A stretch of DNA of 64,000 nt, taken from contig NZ_CP013187.1 in NCBI RefSeq assembly GCF_001444405.1, positions 3,720,001-3,784,000 on the forward strand. The letters run 5' to 3'. Source of the stretch: Pseudoalteromonas phenolica. GTDB taxonomy: Bacteria > Pseudomonadota > Gammaproteobacteria > Enterobacterales > Alteromonadaceae. Shown in pieces: positions 25,783 to 34,518 of the stretch; positions within the stretch are counted from its first letter, which is position 1, and every line of letters starts with the position of its first letter. Below the pieces are notes generated by a model, which searched no databases, was not told the DNA's origin, and was given only the letters and a program-made list of their open reading frames with translations. A program made the translations under genes and the position numbers.

Positions 25783-25820
25783 ATGCACAAATAAAGAATT
25801 AATATTCTTTATTTGTGCAT
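25783..25820. promoter_or_regulatory. Perfect 17-bp inverted repeat upstream of argA
   Basis: Two 17-nt arms (25783-25799 and 25804-25820) pair perfectly around TAAT. The core AAGAATTAATATTCTT resembles an ARG box (TGAAT...ATTCA) and lies about 70 nt before argA; a T run at 25820-25825 would also make it a rightward terminator. Operator function is inference. The rest of the 458-nt gap holds the long leader of the cold-shock gene. Confidence 0.5.
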
Positions 25821-26202
25821 TTTTTAGATTTTGAGGCTACATCAATCATTTGAAATAAATATTAATGAGGAAGAGAAATGAATCTGGCAACAGAGCAAAA
25901 ATAAGGCTAAACAAGGCCATCAGCCACTGAGCACGACATACTCGCAATCAGCCTGTTAGAGATATAACTTTTAGTTATTGTTTTTAATGAACATATAAAA
26001 ATAAAAAATAAATAGCTATCTATTAGTTTCTTTTACTGTATAGTGACCTTAGCTCAAACAGCGAGCTATTAATTAAATATATTTAGTTCAAATTCTTCTC
26101 AGTTTCTTTTCGATTCAGTTCGTCATATATACCCTGCGATTTTTTTCCTACATTACAGAATTAGTAGCTTTTCAAAATATTCACTCGTAGATAGAGGCAT
26201 AT

Positions 26203-26415
26203 ATGTCAAATAAGACAACTGGTAAAGTAAAATGGTTTAATGAATTAAAAGGTTTTGGTTTTATCGCACCTGATAATGGTAGCCAAGATGTTTTTGTTCA
26301 TTTCAAATCAATCGAAATTGAAGGTTTTAAAACTCTGACTGAAGGTCAAAGTGTTGCTTTCAATATCGAAAAGGGCGCTAAAGGCCCTCAAGCAAATAGC
26401 GTTACACTCGCGTAA
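26203..26415 (+). CDS. CspA-family cold-shock protein
   Basis: 70 residues forming one cold-shock domain: GKVKWFNELKGFGFIAPDNGSQDVFVHF includes both RNA-binding motifs (KGFGFI and VFVHF). It acts as an RNA chaperone or antiterminator. A long AT-rich untranslated stretch precedes it, as in cold-inducible csp genes whose leader acts as a thermosensor, and a hairpin terminator follows 13 nt after the stop. Which of the several csp paralogues it is cannot be told. Confidence 0.95.
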   Translation: MSNKTTGKVKWFNELKGFGFIAPDNGSQDVFVHFKSIEIEGFKTLTEGQSVAFNIEKGAKGPQANSVTLA

Positions 26416-26428
26416 GCTTTATTTGCTA

Positions 26429-26453
26429 AGGTGCTTTTACATTAAAAGCACCT
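26429..26453 (+). terminator. Terminator of the cold-shock gene
   Basis: AGGTGCTTTTA pairs perfectly with TAAAAGCACCT across CAT; a mixed T-rich run follows. Confidence 0.75.
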
Positions 26454-26633
26454 CACATTTTAAGTACTTAGCTTTAAAGCACTTCTAAAATCACCTCTTG
26501 CAACGAACTGACTGCGATTATTTTTAAATCAAACCATTGATTTAATAAAGAATAAAATAATTTTTAGCAATACGATTAAAGACATCAAAACTAAGTAGTA
26601 AGTAAATAATCAGAACCACGGGTTACATGTACC

Positions 26634-26837
26634 ATGCGTAAGACAAACCGAAGTAATAGTAAAAAAACGAAAAGAGTGAGTTTCGAAGATAAGCTGGCTC
26701 AGTTAGTTGGCGAATACCGCCAAGAGCAAGAGATACTTGAAGCGCTTGAAGAAGGCTCAACTGAATATAACGCTCAGAAAAGTAAATGCGATAAGCTTAG
26801 CGCTAATGTTAAACGCTTTGTGGAGAGACAGAAGTAA
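26634..26837 (+). CDS. Small basic helical protein, hypothetical
   Basis: 67 residues: a basic N-terminus (RKTNRSNSKKTKR) followed by a helical, heptad-like segment (FEDKLAQLVGEYRQEQEILEALEEGSTEYNAQKSKCDKLSANVKRFVERQ). No strong ribosome-binding site is visible. The charge pattern and lack of low-complexity translation make it plausible. It might bind nucleic acid. It lies downstream of the csp gene but beyond its terminator. Confidence 0.45.
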   Translation: MRKTNRSNSKKTKRVSFEDKLAQLVGEYRQEQEILEALEEGSTEYNAQKSKCDKLSANVKRFVERQK

Positions 26838-27053
26838 CGCCTCGTTTTCGCCTTTATATTTATGTTCCATTTTGATTTATATAATTAAATATCAACATGG
26901 AAGCTTAAATTAAAGCGCATCAGAAATACCCTGAAAAACCAGCTAGCTTATAACCTAGCATGCCTGTTAAGTAATAGTATTTTTAAATTAGTTAAATCAA
27001 GACTCGATACTATCTACTTTCAAAGAAAACCATTAATACCATTTAAGAAAAAT

Positions 27054-27221
27054 ATGACACATAGATTTAATGGCTCAAATATTGAAGCCACACCACCGAT
27101 TTCATCGATCTCTGTAAACAAACAAAATGTTGTTTATAAAGATCATTCAAATTTCAGAAAAGTAAGCCTTAGCAATACATTAGAAGCTAAGCAGTTTGTC
27201 ACTTGGTTACTTACCATGTAA
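27054..27221 (+). CDS. Possible 55-residue ORF of unknown status
   Basis: An ATG-to-TAA frame in the 477-nt stretch between two genes, encoding MTHRFNGSNIEATPPISSI and ending TWLLTM. A weak AAGAAA precedes the start. No family is recognised and it may be non-coding. The rest of this stretch shows nothing I can name. Confidence 0.25.
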   Translation: MTHRFNGSNIEATPPISSISVNKQNVVYKDHSNFRKVSLSNTLEAKQFVTWLLTM

Positions 27222-27314
27222 CTCGTGAGTAAGCATACTCGTTGAGCGGCCACGTGCCCTATAGATATTAATCAAAAGACGCCAAATGCGCCTTTGTTTG
27301 TTGACACAAGATAA

Positions 27315-28211
27315 TTAAGTAAACTCACTTTTTAGTCTTAAGTTTTTAATCACCTGGATATCTACCCAATGTTGTTTTCCTTCATAAACACGTTTGCCGC
27401 TTCCATTCACATGCCAATCGCCTCGAATAAAGAAAAAATATTTTCCATCAGGTGATAATTGAGGGGAGCTTTCCTGTTTTTCTGTATTAATTGTTGCTCC
27501 CATGTTTATAACTTTCGACCAAGTGCCATTTTGTTCTTTAAAACTAATATAGAGATCAGATTGCCCAAAACCCTCAGCTCGTTGCACACTCCAAATCAAA
27601 TAAGACTCATCGGGCGCTATCATGGAACCCGCTATGTATTCTCCTTGATTCATATCGTCTCTTAACTTGATAGGCTCTTCATACTCCCCGTTGATAAGTC
27701 GAGAGTAATACAAAGCGCCAACAACACCTCGCTTTTTATATCCGGTAAAGTAATAAGTGCCACTCGCAGAAACCGATCTGCCATGGGCCATATGTTTTAT
27801 GAACGCGCCAGGGCTTTTAAGCTCAGACCAGCCATTGCCATCGCGTTCTCTATACATTTTACCGATGAACATTTTGCTGCCATCGTAAGAAAACTGAGGC
27901 CAACGTAGATCGGTTTCTGACACCTTTCCCCACTGATTATTTTCTTTATGGATAACAAAGAAGCCTCGCTTTTTGTCTTCGCCAATCGCTCTAGTGAAGT
28001 AATACGATTTCATATCGGGCGTGAATGTACCGCTTTCAAACTCCCCATTTGGTGAAACAATTTTGGGCTCAAAGACTTTAGGTACTAAACCCGGCGGACA
28101 CTCACCAAAATACGCATTTTCTTTTACATGGGGTGTGTCTTGTGTATGGCTAAAAACACTACCGCTTAGGCTTAAAAATAATATTGTAAGTAAAGTTAAA
28201 TTCGGCTTCAT
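27315..28211 (-). CDS. Exported PD40/TolB-like beta-propeller protein
   Basis: 298 residues with signal peptide (MKPNLTLLTILFLSLSGSVFS). Repeated PD40-type segments are visible: GTFTPDMKSYYFTR, PQFSYDGSKMFIG, SVSASGTYYFTG, IAPDESYLIWSVQ, DLYISFKEQNGTWS and PQLSPDGKYFFFIRGD, giving a WD40-like propeller. Such proteins are periplasmic with unknown ligands. It stands alone. Confidence 0.75.
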   Translation of the reverse strand: MKPNLTLLTILFLSLSGSVFSHTQDTPHVKENAYFGECPPGLVPKVFEPKIVSPNGEFESGTFTPDMKSYYFTRAIGEDKKRGFFVIHKENNQWGKVSETDLRWPQFSYDGSKMFIGKMYRERDGNGWSELKSPGAFIKHMAHGRSVSASGTYYFTGYKKRGVVGALYYSRLINGEYEEPIKLRDDMNQGEYIAGSMIAPDESYLIWSVQRAEGFGQSDLYISFKEQNGTWSKVINMGATINTEKQESSPQLSPDGKYFFFIRGDWHVNGSGKRVYEGKQHWVDIQVIKNLRLKSEFT

Positions 28212-28478
28212 GATTTGTCCTTAATGGTAATTTAAGAACCACCAAAACTAGCAGCTCAAATACAAAAAGCCTGACGTTTTGATGAATTGTGCCTGATTGT
28301 TGCTAATACTGTCTTATTAAGTGCGCACCACCACAAACTTACGATTCGAATTAATAGAGGGGTTACTTATAGAGTATTGTATTTATTGAATAAGTTTTTC
28401 TTTGTGTTTTAAGGATACACAGTTAAGAAGCCAATGAAAGGAAGTAGGTTATAAGCTGTTTTGATTTTGAATAAGCAT

Positions 28479-28502
28479 AAAAAAGGCGCTTAACGCACCT
28501 TT
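28479..28502 (-). terminator. Terminator of glmS
   Basis: On the minus strand GGTGC...GCGCC forms a short stem (one G-U pair) followed by six T. A second hairpin, GGGGACA/TGTCCCC (28518-28533), lies between it and the glmS stop. The rest of the 337-nt gap shows no gene. Confidence 0.7.
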
Positions 28503-28548
28503 AGTGTCTTGATTTCGAGGGGACACATGTCCCCCTAAAATTCTTTAA

Positions 28549-30369
28549 TTACTCAACCGTTACCGATTTTGCAAGGTTACGAGGTTGGTCAACGTCAGTA
28601 CCCTTGATAACCGCGACGTAGTAAGAAAGTAATTGTAGTGGAATTGTGTAAACCACTGGCGCAATCACGTCTTCTACGTGGTTTACGTTCATTACACGCA
28701 TCGTGTCGTCAGACTCAAACGCGGTGTCTTTGTCTGCGAATACGTAAATGATACCGCCGCGTGCGCGCACTTCTTCAACATTCGACTTAAGCTTTTCAAG
28801 TAATTCGTTGTTTGGTGCAACCACAATGATTGGCATGTCTGCGTCGATAAGCGCTAAAGGACCGTGCTTAAGTTCACCTGCCGCGTAAGCTTCAGCGTGA
28901 ATGTATGAGATTTCTTTCAGTTTTAGGGCACCTTCCATCGCGATAGGATATTGTGAACCACGACCTAAGAATAGTGAGTGGTGTTTATCGGCAAACTCTT
29001 CCGCTAAGCCTTCGATGCCTTCAGCCATGCTAAGCGCTTCTTCAAGCTTACTTGGTAGCGTCTTAATCGCATTCACTATCACGCTCTGATCACGACCTTT
29101 CTCTTGCGCGATAGAGGCTGTAAGCATTAACAAACCAACTAGCTGAGTGGTGAAAGCTTTAGTTGAAGCAACGCCAATTTCAGCGCCCGCTTTAGTCATG
29201 AATGCTAAGTCTGATTCACGCACTAGCGAAGAACCCGGCACGTTACAGATAGTCATTGAAGCCATGTAGCCTTGCTCTTTAGCAAGACGAAGTGCTGCTA
29301 ATGTATCAGCCGTTTCACCTGATTGTGAAATCGTCACAAGTAGGCTGTTTTCGTGAACGAAAGACTCGCGGTAACGGAACTCAGAAGCAATCTCAACGTT
29401 ACAGCTTACGCCAGCAAATTGTTCTAACCAGTAGCGGGCAACCATACCTGAATGGTAAGACGTACCACATGCGATGATCTGAACATGCTTCACATCTTTA
29501 AATATTTGTTGCGCGCTGTCGCCAAACGCGTCAATGGCAACTGTGTCATCTACCAGACGACCTTCAAGGGTATTACGAACCGCCATTGGCTGCTCGTAAA
29601 TTTCTTTTAGCATGTAGTGACGGTATTCACCTTTGCCCGATGCATCTTGCGTGATGTTTGATTCAACCACTTCACGCTCAACTGGGTTGCCATCTTTATC
29701 GAAGATTTCAACCGTTTCACGGGTAATGCGCGCTACGTCGCCTTCTTCTAGGAAGATAAAACTACGTGTTACAGGAAGAAGTGCTAGTTGGTCAGAGGCA
29801 ATAAAGTTTTCGCCAAGACCTAAACCAATTACCAGTGGGCTACCAGAACGCGCAACAATGATTTCGTTGTCGTTTGCTTTGTCGAACACGACTGTACCGT
29901 ACGCACCTTCAAGCTGTTTAACCGCAGCCTGTACAGCCTCTAATAGCGTTGAATGCTGCTGACGAAGCTGATGGATTAAGTGCACCATCACTTCTGTGTC
30001 GGTTTCAGATAAAAATTCGTAGCCGTCACCTTTTAGTGCGTCACGAAGCTGTGAATGGTTTTCGATAATGCCGTTATGCACTAACGCAATTTCGTCACTT
30101 GAGATGTGCGGGTGCGCGTTTGCCTCTGTAACACCACCGTGTGTTGCCCAGCGTGTATGTGCAATACCTGTTGTACCTTTAACACCCGCATCTGTTAATG
30201 CTGTATCTAGGTTGGCAACTTTGCCCACAGCTTTAACTGTGTTTAATTCGCCGCTTAAGCTCAGTGCTACACCCGCTGAGTCATAGCCACGGTACTCAAG
30301 ACGCTTAAGGCCTTCGATTAGGATTTTATTTACTGGACGTTCTGCTACCGCCCCAACAATGCCACACAT
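28549..30369 (-). CDS. glmS: Glutamine-fructose-6-phosphate aminotransferase (isomerising)
   Basis: Makes glucosamine-6-phosphate for peptidoglycan and LPS. The N-terminal glutaminase starts MCGIVGAV with catalytic Cys2 and has the conserved HTRWATHG and SDEIALVHNGIIEN. Two SIS domains follow: ACGTSYHSG, SQSGETADTL and VASTKAFTTQ, with the C-terminal LAKSVTVE. 606 residues, the normal length (E. coli 609). It is downstream of a DeoR-family regulator in the same orientation with a 209-nt gap; control by that regulator is likely. Confidence 0.97.
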   Translation of the reverse strand: MCGIVGAVAERPVNKILIEGLKRLEYRGYDSAGVALSLSGELNTVKAVGKVANLDTALTDAGVKGTTGIAHTRWATHGGVTEANAHPHISSDEIALVHNGIIENHSQLRDALKGDGYEFLSETDTEVMVHLIHQLRQQHSTLLEAVQAAVKQLEGAYGTVVFDKANDNEIIVARSGSPLVIGLGLGENFIASDQLALLPVTRSFIFLEEGDVARITRETVEIFDKDGNPVEREVVESNITQDASGKGEYRHYMLKEIYEQPMAVRNTLEGRLVDDTVAIDAFGDSAQQIFKDVKHVQIIACGTSYHSGMVARYWLEQFAGVSCNVEIASEFRYRESFVHENSLLVTISQSGETADTLAALRLAKEQGYMASMTICNVPGSSLVRESDLAFMTKAGAEIGVASTKAFTTQLVGLLMLTASIAQEKGRDQSVIVNAIKTLPSKLEEALSMAEGIEGLAEEFADKHHSLFLGRGSQYPIAMEGALKLKEISYIHAEAYAAGELKHGPLALIDADMPIIVVAPNNELLEKLKSNVEEVRARGGIIYVFADKDTAFESDDTMRVMNVNHVEDVIAPVVYTIPLQLLSYYVAVIKGTDVDQPRNLAKSVTVE

Positions 30370-30578
30370 AGTTGCTCCATTTTTGCATGTTGTTTACCCG
30401 TTACTCTCATACTTTAAAGAACAGCAAAATTGGCTGTAATTCCAAGTAGCTTGAGTATAAATTTAGTTGATGTACATAATTCAGCCACTGATAAGTAGTT
30501 GAATTATTTGCACGTCATCAGACTAATTGGGTTGTTGTCATAATGATTAGTAAATTCAGGTGTTGTCGTCTGAATTTA

Positions 30579-31346
30579 CTAAGCCTCTGCACAGATCAGC
30601 TGTACGCCTTTTGCCTCGATCGCCTTGCGTGTATCATCTGCAAGGAGGTTGTCGGTGATCAAGGTGGTTACTTGCTGCCATGGCAGTTCTAAATTTGGGA
30701 TCTTGCGGCCAATTTTTTCTGACTCCACCAGCACGATCACTTCTCGTGCTGACTCGGCCATCACTTGGCTCAAGCCCACTAATTCGTTGAATGTAGTCGT
30801 ACCTCTTTCAACATCGATGCCATCAGCACCGATAAATAACTGGTCAAAATCGTACGAACGTAAAACTTGCTCTGCCACCTGCCCTTGAAATGACTCCGAA
30901 TGTGGATCCCACGTTCCTCCGGTCATCAAAAGAGTTGGCTCATTTTCTAAAGATAACAAACGATTAGCGATATTCATCGCATTGGTCATGACCACCAAAC
31001 CGCGCTTCTTAGACAACTCTGGGATCATCGCTGCCGTTGTACGGCCGCTATCGATAATGATGCGGTTATGATCCTTTATCAACGCTGAAGCGGCTTTTGC
31101 AATTGCCATTTTGCGAAGCGTATCGCGTTTTTCATCGCCTTTTGTCACGATTTCTTTTGGTAATGCAATCGCACCACCATAGCGACGCAATAATAAGCCA
31201 CTCTTTTCAAGAGCGGTTAAATCCTTTCGGATCGTAACTTCTGAAGTTTCAAATTCTAAAGCAAGTGCTTCGACACTCACTTCACCGTGCTGATTCACAC
31301 GAGCAAGAATGGTATGGCGACGTTGTTGCGTGTTGCGTTTGGTCAT
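30579..31346 (-). CDS. DeoR-family regulator, probable glmS regulator
   Basis: 255 residues. The N-terminal HTH reads VSVEALALEFETSEVTIRKDLTALEKSGLLLRRYGGA; the C-terminal DeoRC sugar-phosphate sensor shows IIIDSGRTTAAMIPEL, VVMTNAMNIANRL, MTGGTWDPHSESFQG and DQLFIGADGID. Its place immediately before glmS suggests it senses an amino-sugar phosphate and controls glmS. Nested TTTCGT/ACGAAA repeats lie 27-64 nt upstream of its own start, so autoregulation is likely. Confidence 0.85.
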   Translation of the reverse strand: MTKRNTQQRRHTILARVNQHGEVSVEALALEFETSEVTIRKDLTALEKSGLLLRRYGGAIALPKEIVTKGDEKRDTLRKMAIAKAASALIKDHNRIIIDSGRTTAAMIPELSKKRGLVVMTNAMNIANRLLSLENEPTLLMTGGTWDPHSESFQGQVAEQVLRSYDFDQLFIGADGIDVERGTTTFNELVGLSQVMAESAREVIVLVESEKIGRKIPNLELPWQQVTTLITDNLLADDTRKAIEAKGVQLICAEA

Positions 31347-31372
31347 AATCCGTGATCTTTGCAGGTTGATAA

Positions 31373-31410
31373 GTTTCGTTTCGTAACTTTTACGAAAGTT
31401 TAAACGAAAC
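31373..31410. promoter_or_regulatory. Nested TTTCG operator for the DeoR regulator
   Basis: Outer arms GTTTCGTTT (31373-31381) and AAACGAAAC (31402-31410) enclose an inner pair TTTCGT (31379-31384) and ACGAAA (31392-31397). TTTCG repeats are typical DeoR-family binding units. Confidence 0.65.
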
Positions 31411-31591
31411 CTTTACTATTGAGCAAGTTTTAATTGATCGATTTTTATTCTAGTAATAAAAAATTCAATATGAAGTAAAAAATGATGTGTTTTAGGGAAA
31501 AATGGCTTACTTGGGCATAAAAATCAGTAAGCCATCGAGTAGGAAATAGGTACAAAGTAATGTTTATACTGTTTAATTCGGTTATTAGATC

Positions 31592-31647
31592 CCAATTAAT
31601 GGATCCCTGTTAATGGGTTCCAATTAATGGATCCCAGTTAATGGGTT
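31592..31647. repeat. Two tandem 28-bp repeats overlapping a gene's 3' end
   Basis: The units 31592-31619 and 31620-31647 differ at one base. Each contains AATTAATGGATCCC and GTTAATGGG. The second includes the stop codon and last codons of the DUF6482 gene. Each unit also holds smaller internal repeats. Confidence 0.75.
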
Positions 31648-31934
31648 AAATGCACCATCATTTTGCAACGCTCACTTTTAGCGTTACCAATCATCTCGTC
31701 ATAGGCAGTTTCCATTTCAAAAATCGCACTTTCAGCGCCAAGTTCTGCCAAAGTCACTTCGGCTTCGCGCATTGAGTTAAAGGTTTCAGTGCCACCCTTT
31801 CTATCCTCTAGTAAGTAATAATTACCTTGCGTATCAACGCCACCCGCAAGGTAATGATTAGAGTCGGCATAACTTAAAATAACGGCGACTAGGTTTTGCT
31901 CTTCAAACTGCATTTTCAATTCGGTTGCTTGCAT
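31638..31934 (-). CDS. DUF6482-family protein
   Basis: 98 residues, no signal peptide. LLEDRKGGTETFNSMREAEVTLAELG followed by AIFEMETAYDEMIG matches the DUF6482 pattern, a small gammaproteobacterial family of unknown function. The last codons (HLTH) fall within a tandem repeat, so the C-terminus may vary between strains. Monocistronic. Confidence 0.7.
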   Translation of the reverse strand: MQATELKMQFEEQNLVAVILSYADSNHYLAGGVDTQGNYYLLEDRKGGTETFNSMREAEVTLAELGAESAIFEMETAYDEMIGNAKSERCKMMVHLTH

Positions 31935-32020
31935 GACTCACCTCTGACCAACAAGTATTATTTGAGTGTAGTTATTAAACGAAGCAAACGCAGCTTTTGT
32001 TCACTTTTTACTCAACCTTG

Positions 32021-34435
32021 TTATTCATAACGTAAGATTTCTGATGGGCGTGCACTGGCCGCTTTCAATGCCAACGCTGCAACAGTAAGCCAAGTGAACA
32101 CAGCCACTAATAGACCAGCCAAGCCATATACCCACATGGTTTGCTCAATACGGTCGTTAAAGTCTTGCAGCCAGTTGTTCATGAGCCAATAAGCAAATGG
32201 TAAGGCGATTACCGCTGCTGCAAGCACTATGCTTAAAAACTCGCGAGCGATCAGATTCACTAAACTGATGCGTGTTGCACCAAGCACCTTTCGTATTGCT
32301 AATTGTTTTTGCTGACGTTTTGCAGCAAATGCCGCGAGTCCAAATAAGCCTAAACAACTTAAAAGCATAGCCAGCACAGAGAAGTTTCGAATAAGCACAA
32401 ATAAGTCTTGCTCGACGCGATAAACCTTAGCCAAGTCTTGCTGCATTAAGCTAAATTGCGGATCGGCGGTTAAATTAAACTGTCTTAGAAGCTGGCGTAA
32501 CTGATTAAGTAACTTAGGAAAGTTTGCTTGCTCGGTACGCACAACTAATCTAACCGTTGATTGCGAGCTATATCCTGCTGAAAATGACACAGGCAGCCAA
32601 TCATCTTTTGCCGACCCCACTTTGATGTCTTTTACCACACCGACAATAGTTGCATTAATATTGCGATAAAGACCCTGAACTTGCAGTCCCACCACTTCAC
32701 TCACATTGTCATAGCCTGCGCGTTTGGCCATTTGTTCGGTCACCAAAATAGCCATTGCCTGAGGTGCTTCTTCATCTGATTGCTCACCTGCGGCTTCATT
32801 GACATAGTGCAGCCAATCGCTCTGAAATTCTGGTAAAAAGTCTCGGCCAGCGAGTAGTGTTAAACCCAAGGTTTCGACGGCATGAAAGCCTGTGCCTATG
32901 GTCGGTGGCAGTTCACTTTCTTCATAACCGTTTGGCCAACGGAAGTAAAAGCTTTCTAAAATGCTGTCGGTTAAGTCAGTATCGGTTGTTGTCACTTGAG
33001 TAACGCCTGGCAGCGCACGGATTTCATTGAGTATTGCATGCTCTTTTGCCATCAATTGCTTGCTGCTTAAATCGTGTATCACGATGCGATCAGTAGTGTC
33101 ATAGCCTACCGACAAGCTTTGTAAGAACGACAGCTGCTGTAAACTCACCAAAGTACAAACAATCAAGGCCATTGCCATCGCAGACTGAAAGACCAATAGT
33201 CCTTTTCGCACCAGTTGGCCTGCTTTTAATTGCCCAGCAAGCAGGGTGTTTAGCGGCGCGCGTGCGACACAATGTGCAGGGTAAGCACCTGAAATAATTG
33301 CTAATAAAATGGTTATAGCCATGATCACCGCAAACTCTGAAACTCCCCACACTAAGTCAAGCGGTCGATTTGCAAAGTCACTAAAGCTTGGCAAAAGCAG
33401 TTCAACCCAACACACCGCAAGTAATGCGGCACACATCACCATCAATAAGGCTTCTAACAAGAATTGGGCTATGAGCTGACGCTTGCTCGCCCCCAAAGTC
33501 TTACGCATGGCGATCTCTTTGCTGCGATACAGCAATTGCGACACCGCTATATTGATGTAATTGGCTGCGGCAATGGCGAGTAATAAAACACTCAGTGCCA
33601 CACTCAACGTGACTAAAAAAGCAGAACCGCCCGTTTTTAACTCAAATGGCGAATGGGCTTTAAAGTAAACCTCTCGCATAGGCACTAAACGATATTCAAG
33701 CTGACTGTTTTTGAGTTGGTATTTTTCAATGAGTCGATCAGCTAACTGCTTTTCTATCGATTTTAAGTCAGCATGTTGTTGAGTTTTGAGGTAGATATAG
33801 CTAGAAATGTCGCTATGTTCTGTGAAATCGATGGGCACTAAAGCGTGAAACAAAAAGTGACTATTATCAGGTAAGTCTTCAAAAATAGCTTTAACGGTAA
33901 AGCGTTTTGCCTCGATCAGTATCGTTTGCTCGAGTGCACCTTCTGCACTGCCAAATAGTCGCTCTGCTTCACTGCGACTCAAAGCAATCTGCTGAGGTGC
34001 TGAAAGAGCCGCTTCAAGGTCGCCTAAAATCACAGAGATATTTACAAAATCACGAATATTCTTGGCTGTACCGTACAGGTTGTTTAGCTTAAATGCCTGA
34101 TCAGCAATTTTGATATGCTCAGATAACAAGTCACTATCAACCACATCGGCGAGTATAAAAAGATCGGCAACATCACTTCGTGTTGTTAAAGTTTGCGCTA
34201 TGTTCACCATAGTCAGTGGAATTTCTTCTAACCCTGGTACATTCACATCAACATGCAAACGATATACTTGCTGATGATCGGGCTGCATCTCATCAAACGA
34301 CAATTCATACTCAGCAAATAATGCCACCAGAAGTGCAGCCGCCAAGCCAATACTTAACCCAAAAACATTCAATAACGAGTACAACTTATGTTGCTTAAAT
34401 ACTCGAAATGCTGTTGTTACATGTGATATCAACAT
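32021..34435 (-). CDS. MacB/FtsX-type ABC permease, second copy
   Basis: 804 residues: TM helix near residues 20-40, a periplasmic core (~50-270), three TM helices (~280-385) with the FtsX motif AMRKTLGASKRQLIAQFLLEALL, TM near 415, a second periplasmic core, and a final FtsX block (AIRKVLGATRISLVNLIAREFL). It is clearly paralogous to the next upstream permease throughout its length. It is the last gene of the four-gene export operon. Such two-core permeases pair with a separate ATPase and adaptor to push substrates from periplasm outward. Confidence 0.88.
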   Translation of the reverse strand: MLISHVTTAFRVFKQHKLYSLLNVFGLSIGLAAALLVALFAEYELSFDEMQPDHQQVYRLHVDVNVPGLEEIPLTMVNIAQTLTTRSDVADLFILADVVDSDLLSEHIKIADQAFKLNNLYGTAKNIRDFVNISVILGDLEAALSAPQQIALSRSEAERLFGSAEGALEQTILIEAKRFTVKAIFEDLPDNSHFLFHALVPIDFTEHSDISSYIYLKTQQHADLKSIEKQLADRLIEKYQLKNSQLEYRLVPMREVYFKAHSPFELKTGGSAFLVTLSVALSVLLLAIAAANYINIAVSQLLYRSKEIAMRKTLGASKRQLIAQFLLEALLMVMCAALLAVCWVELLLPSFSDFANRPLDLVWGVSEFAVIMAITILLAIISGAYPAHCVARAPLNTLLAGQLKAGQLVRKGLLVFQSAMAMALIVCTLVSLQQLSFLQSLSVGYDTTDRIVIHDLSSKQLMAKEHAILNEIRALPGVTQVTTTDTDLTDSILESFYFRWPNGYEESELPPTIGTGFHAVETLGLTLLAGRDFLPEFQSDWLHYVNEAAGEQSDEEAPQAMAILVTEQMAKRAGYDNVSEVVGLQVQGLYRNINATIVGVVKDIKVGSAKDDWLPVSFSAGYSSQSTVRLVVRTEQANFPKLLNQLRQLLRQFNLTADPQFSLMQQDLAKVYRVEQDLFVLIRNFSVLAMLLSCLGLFGLAAFAAKRQQKQLAIRKVLGATRISLVNLIAREFLSIVLAAAVIALPFAYWLMNNWLQDFNDRIEQTMWVYGLAGLLVAVFTWLTVAALALKAASARPSEILRYE

Positions 34436-34518
34436 ATCTCACCCATTAGATCTTGCTCTCACCCAAAAATGGCCTATCAGTTACACCGATAGACCATAGC
34501 TTTGGCTAGAAACTCAAT

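Noticed and set aside
29633..29962. Reading frame antisense to glmS
   Set aside because: glmS is complete and strongly conserved on the other strand; long antisense frames are expected in such genes.
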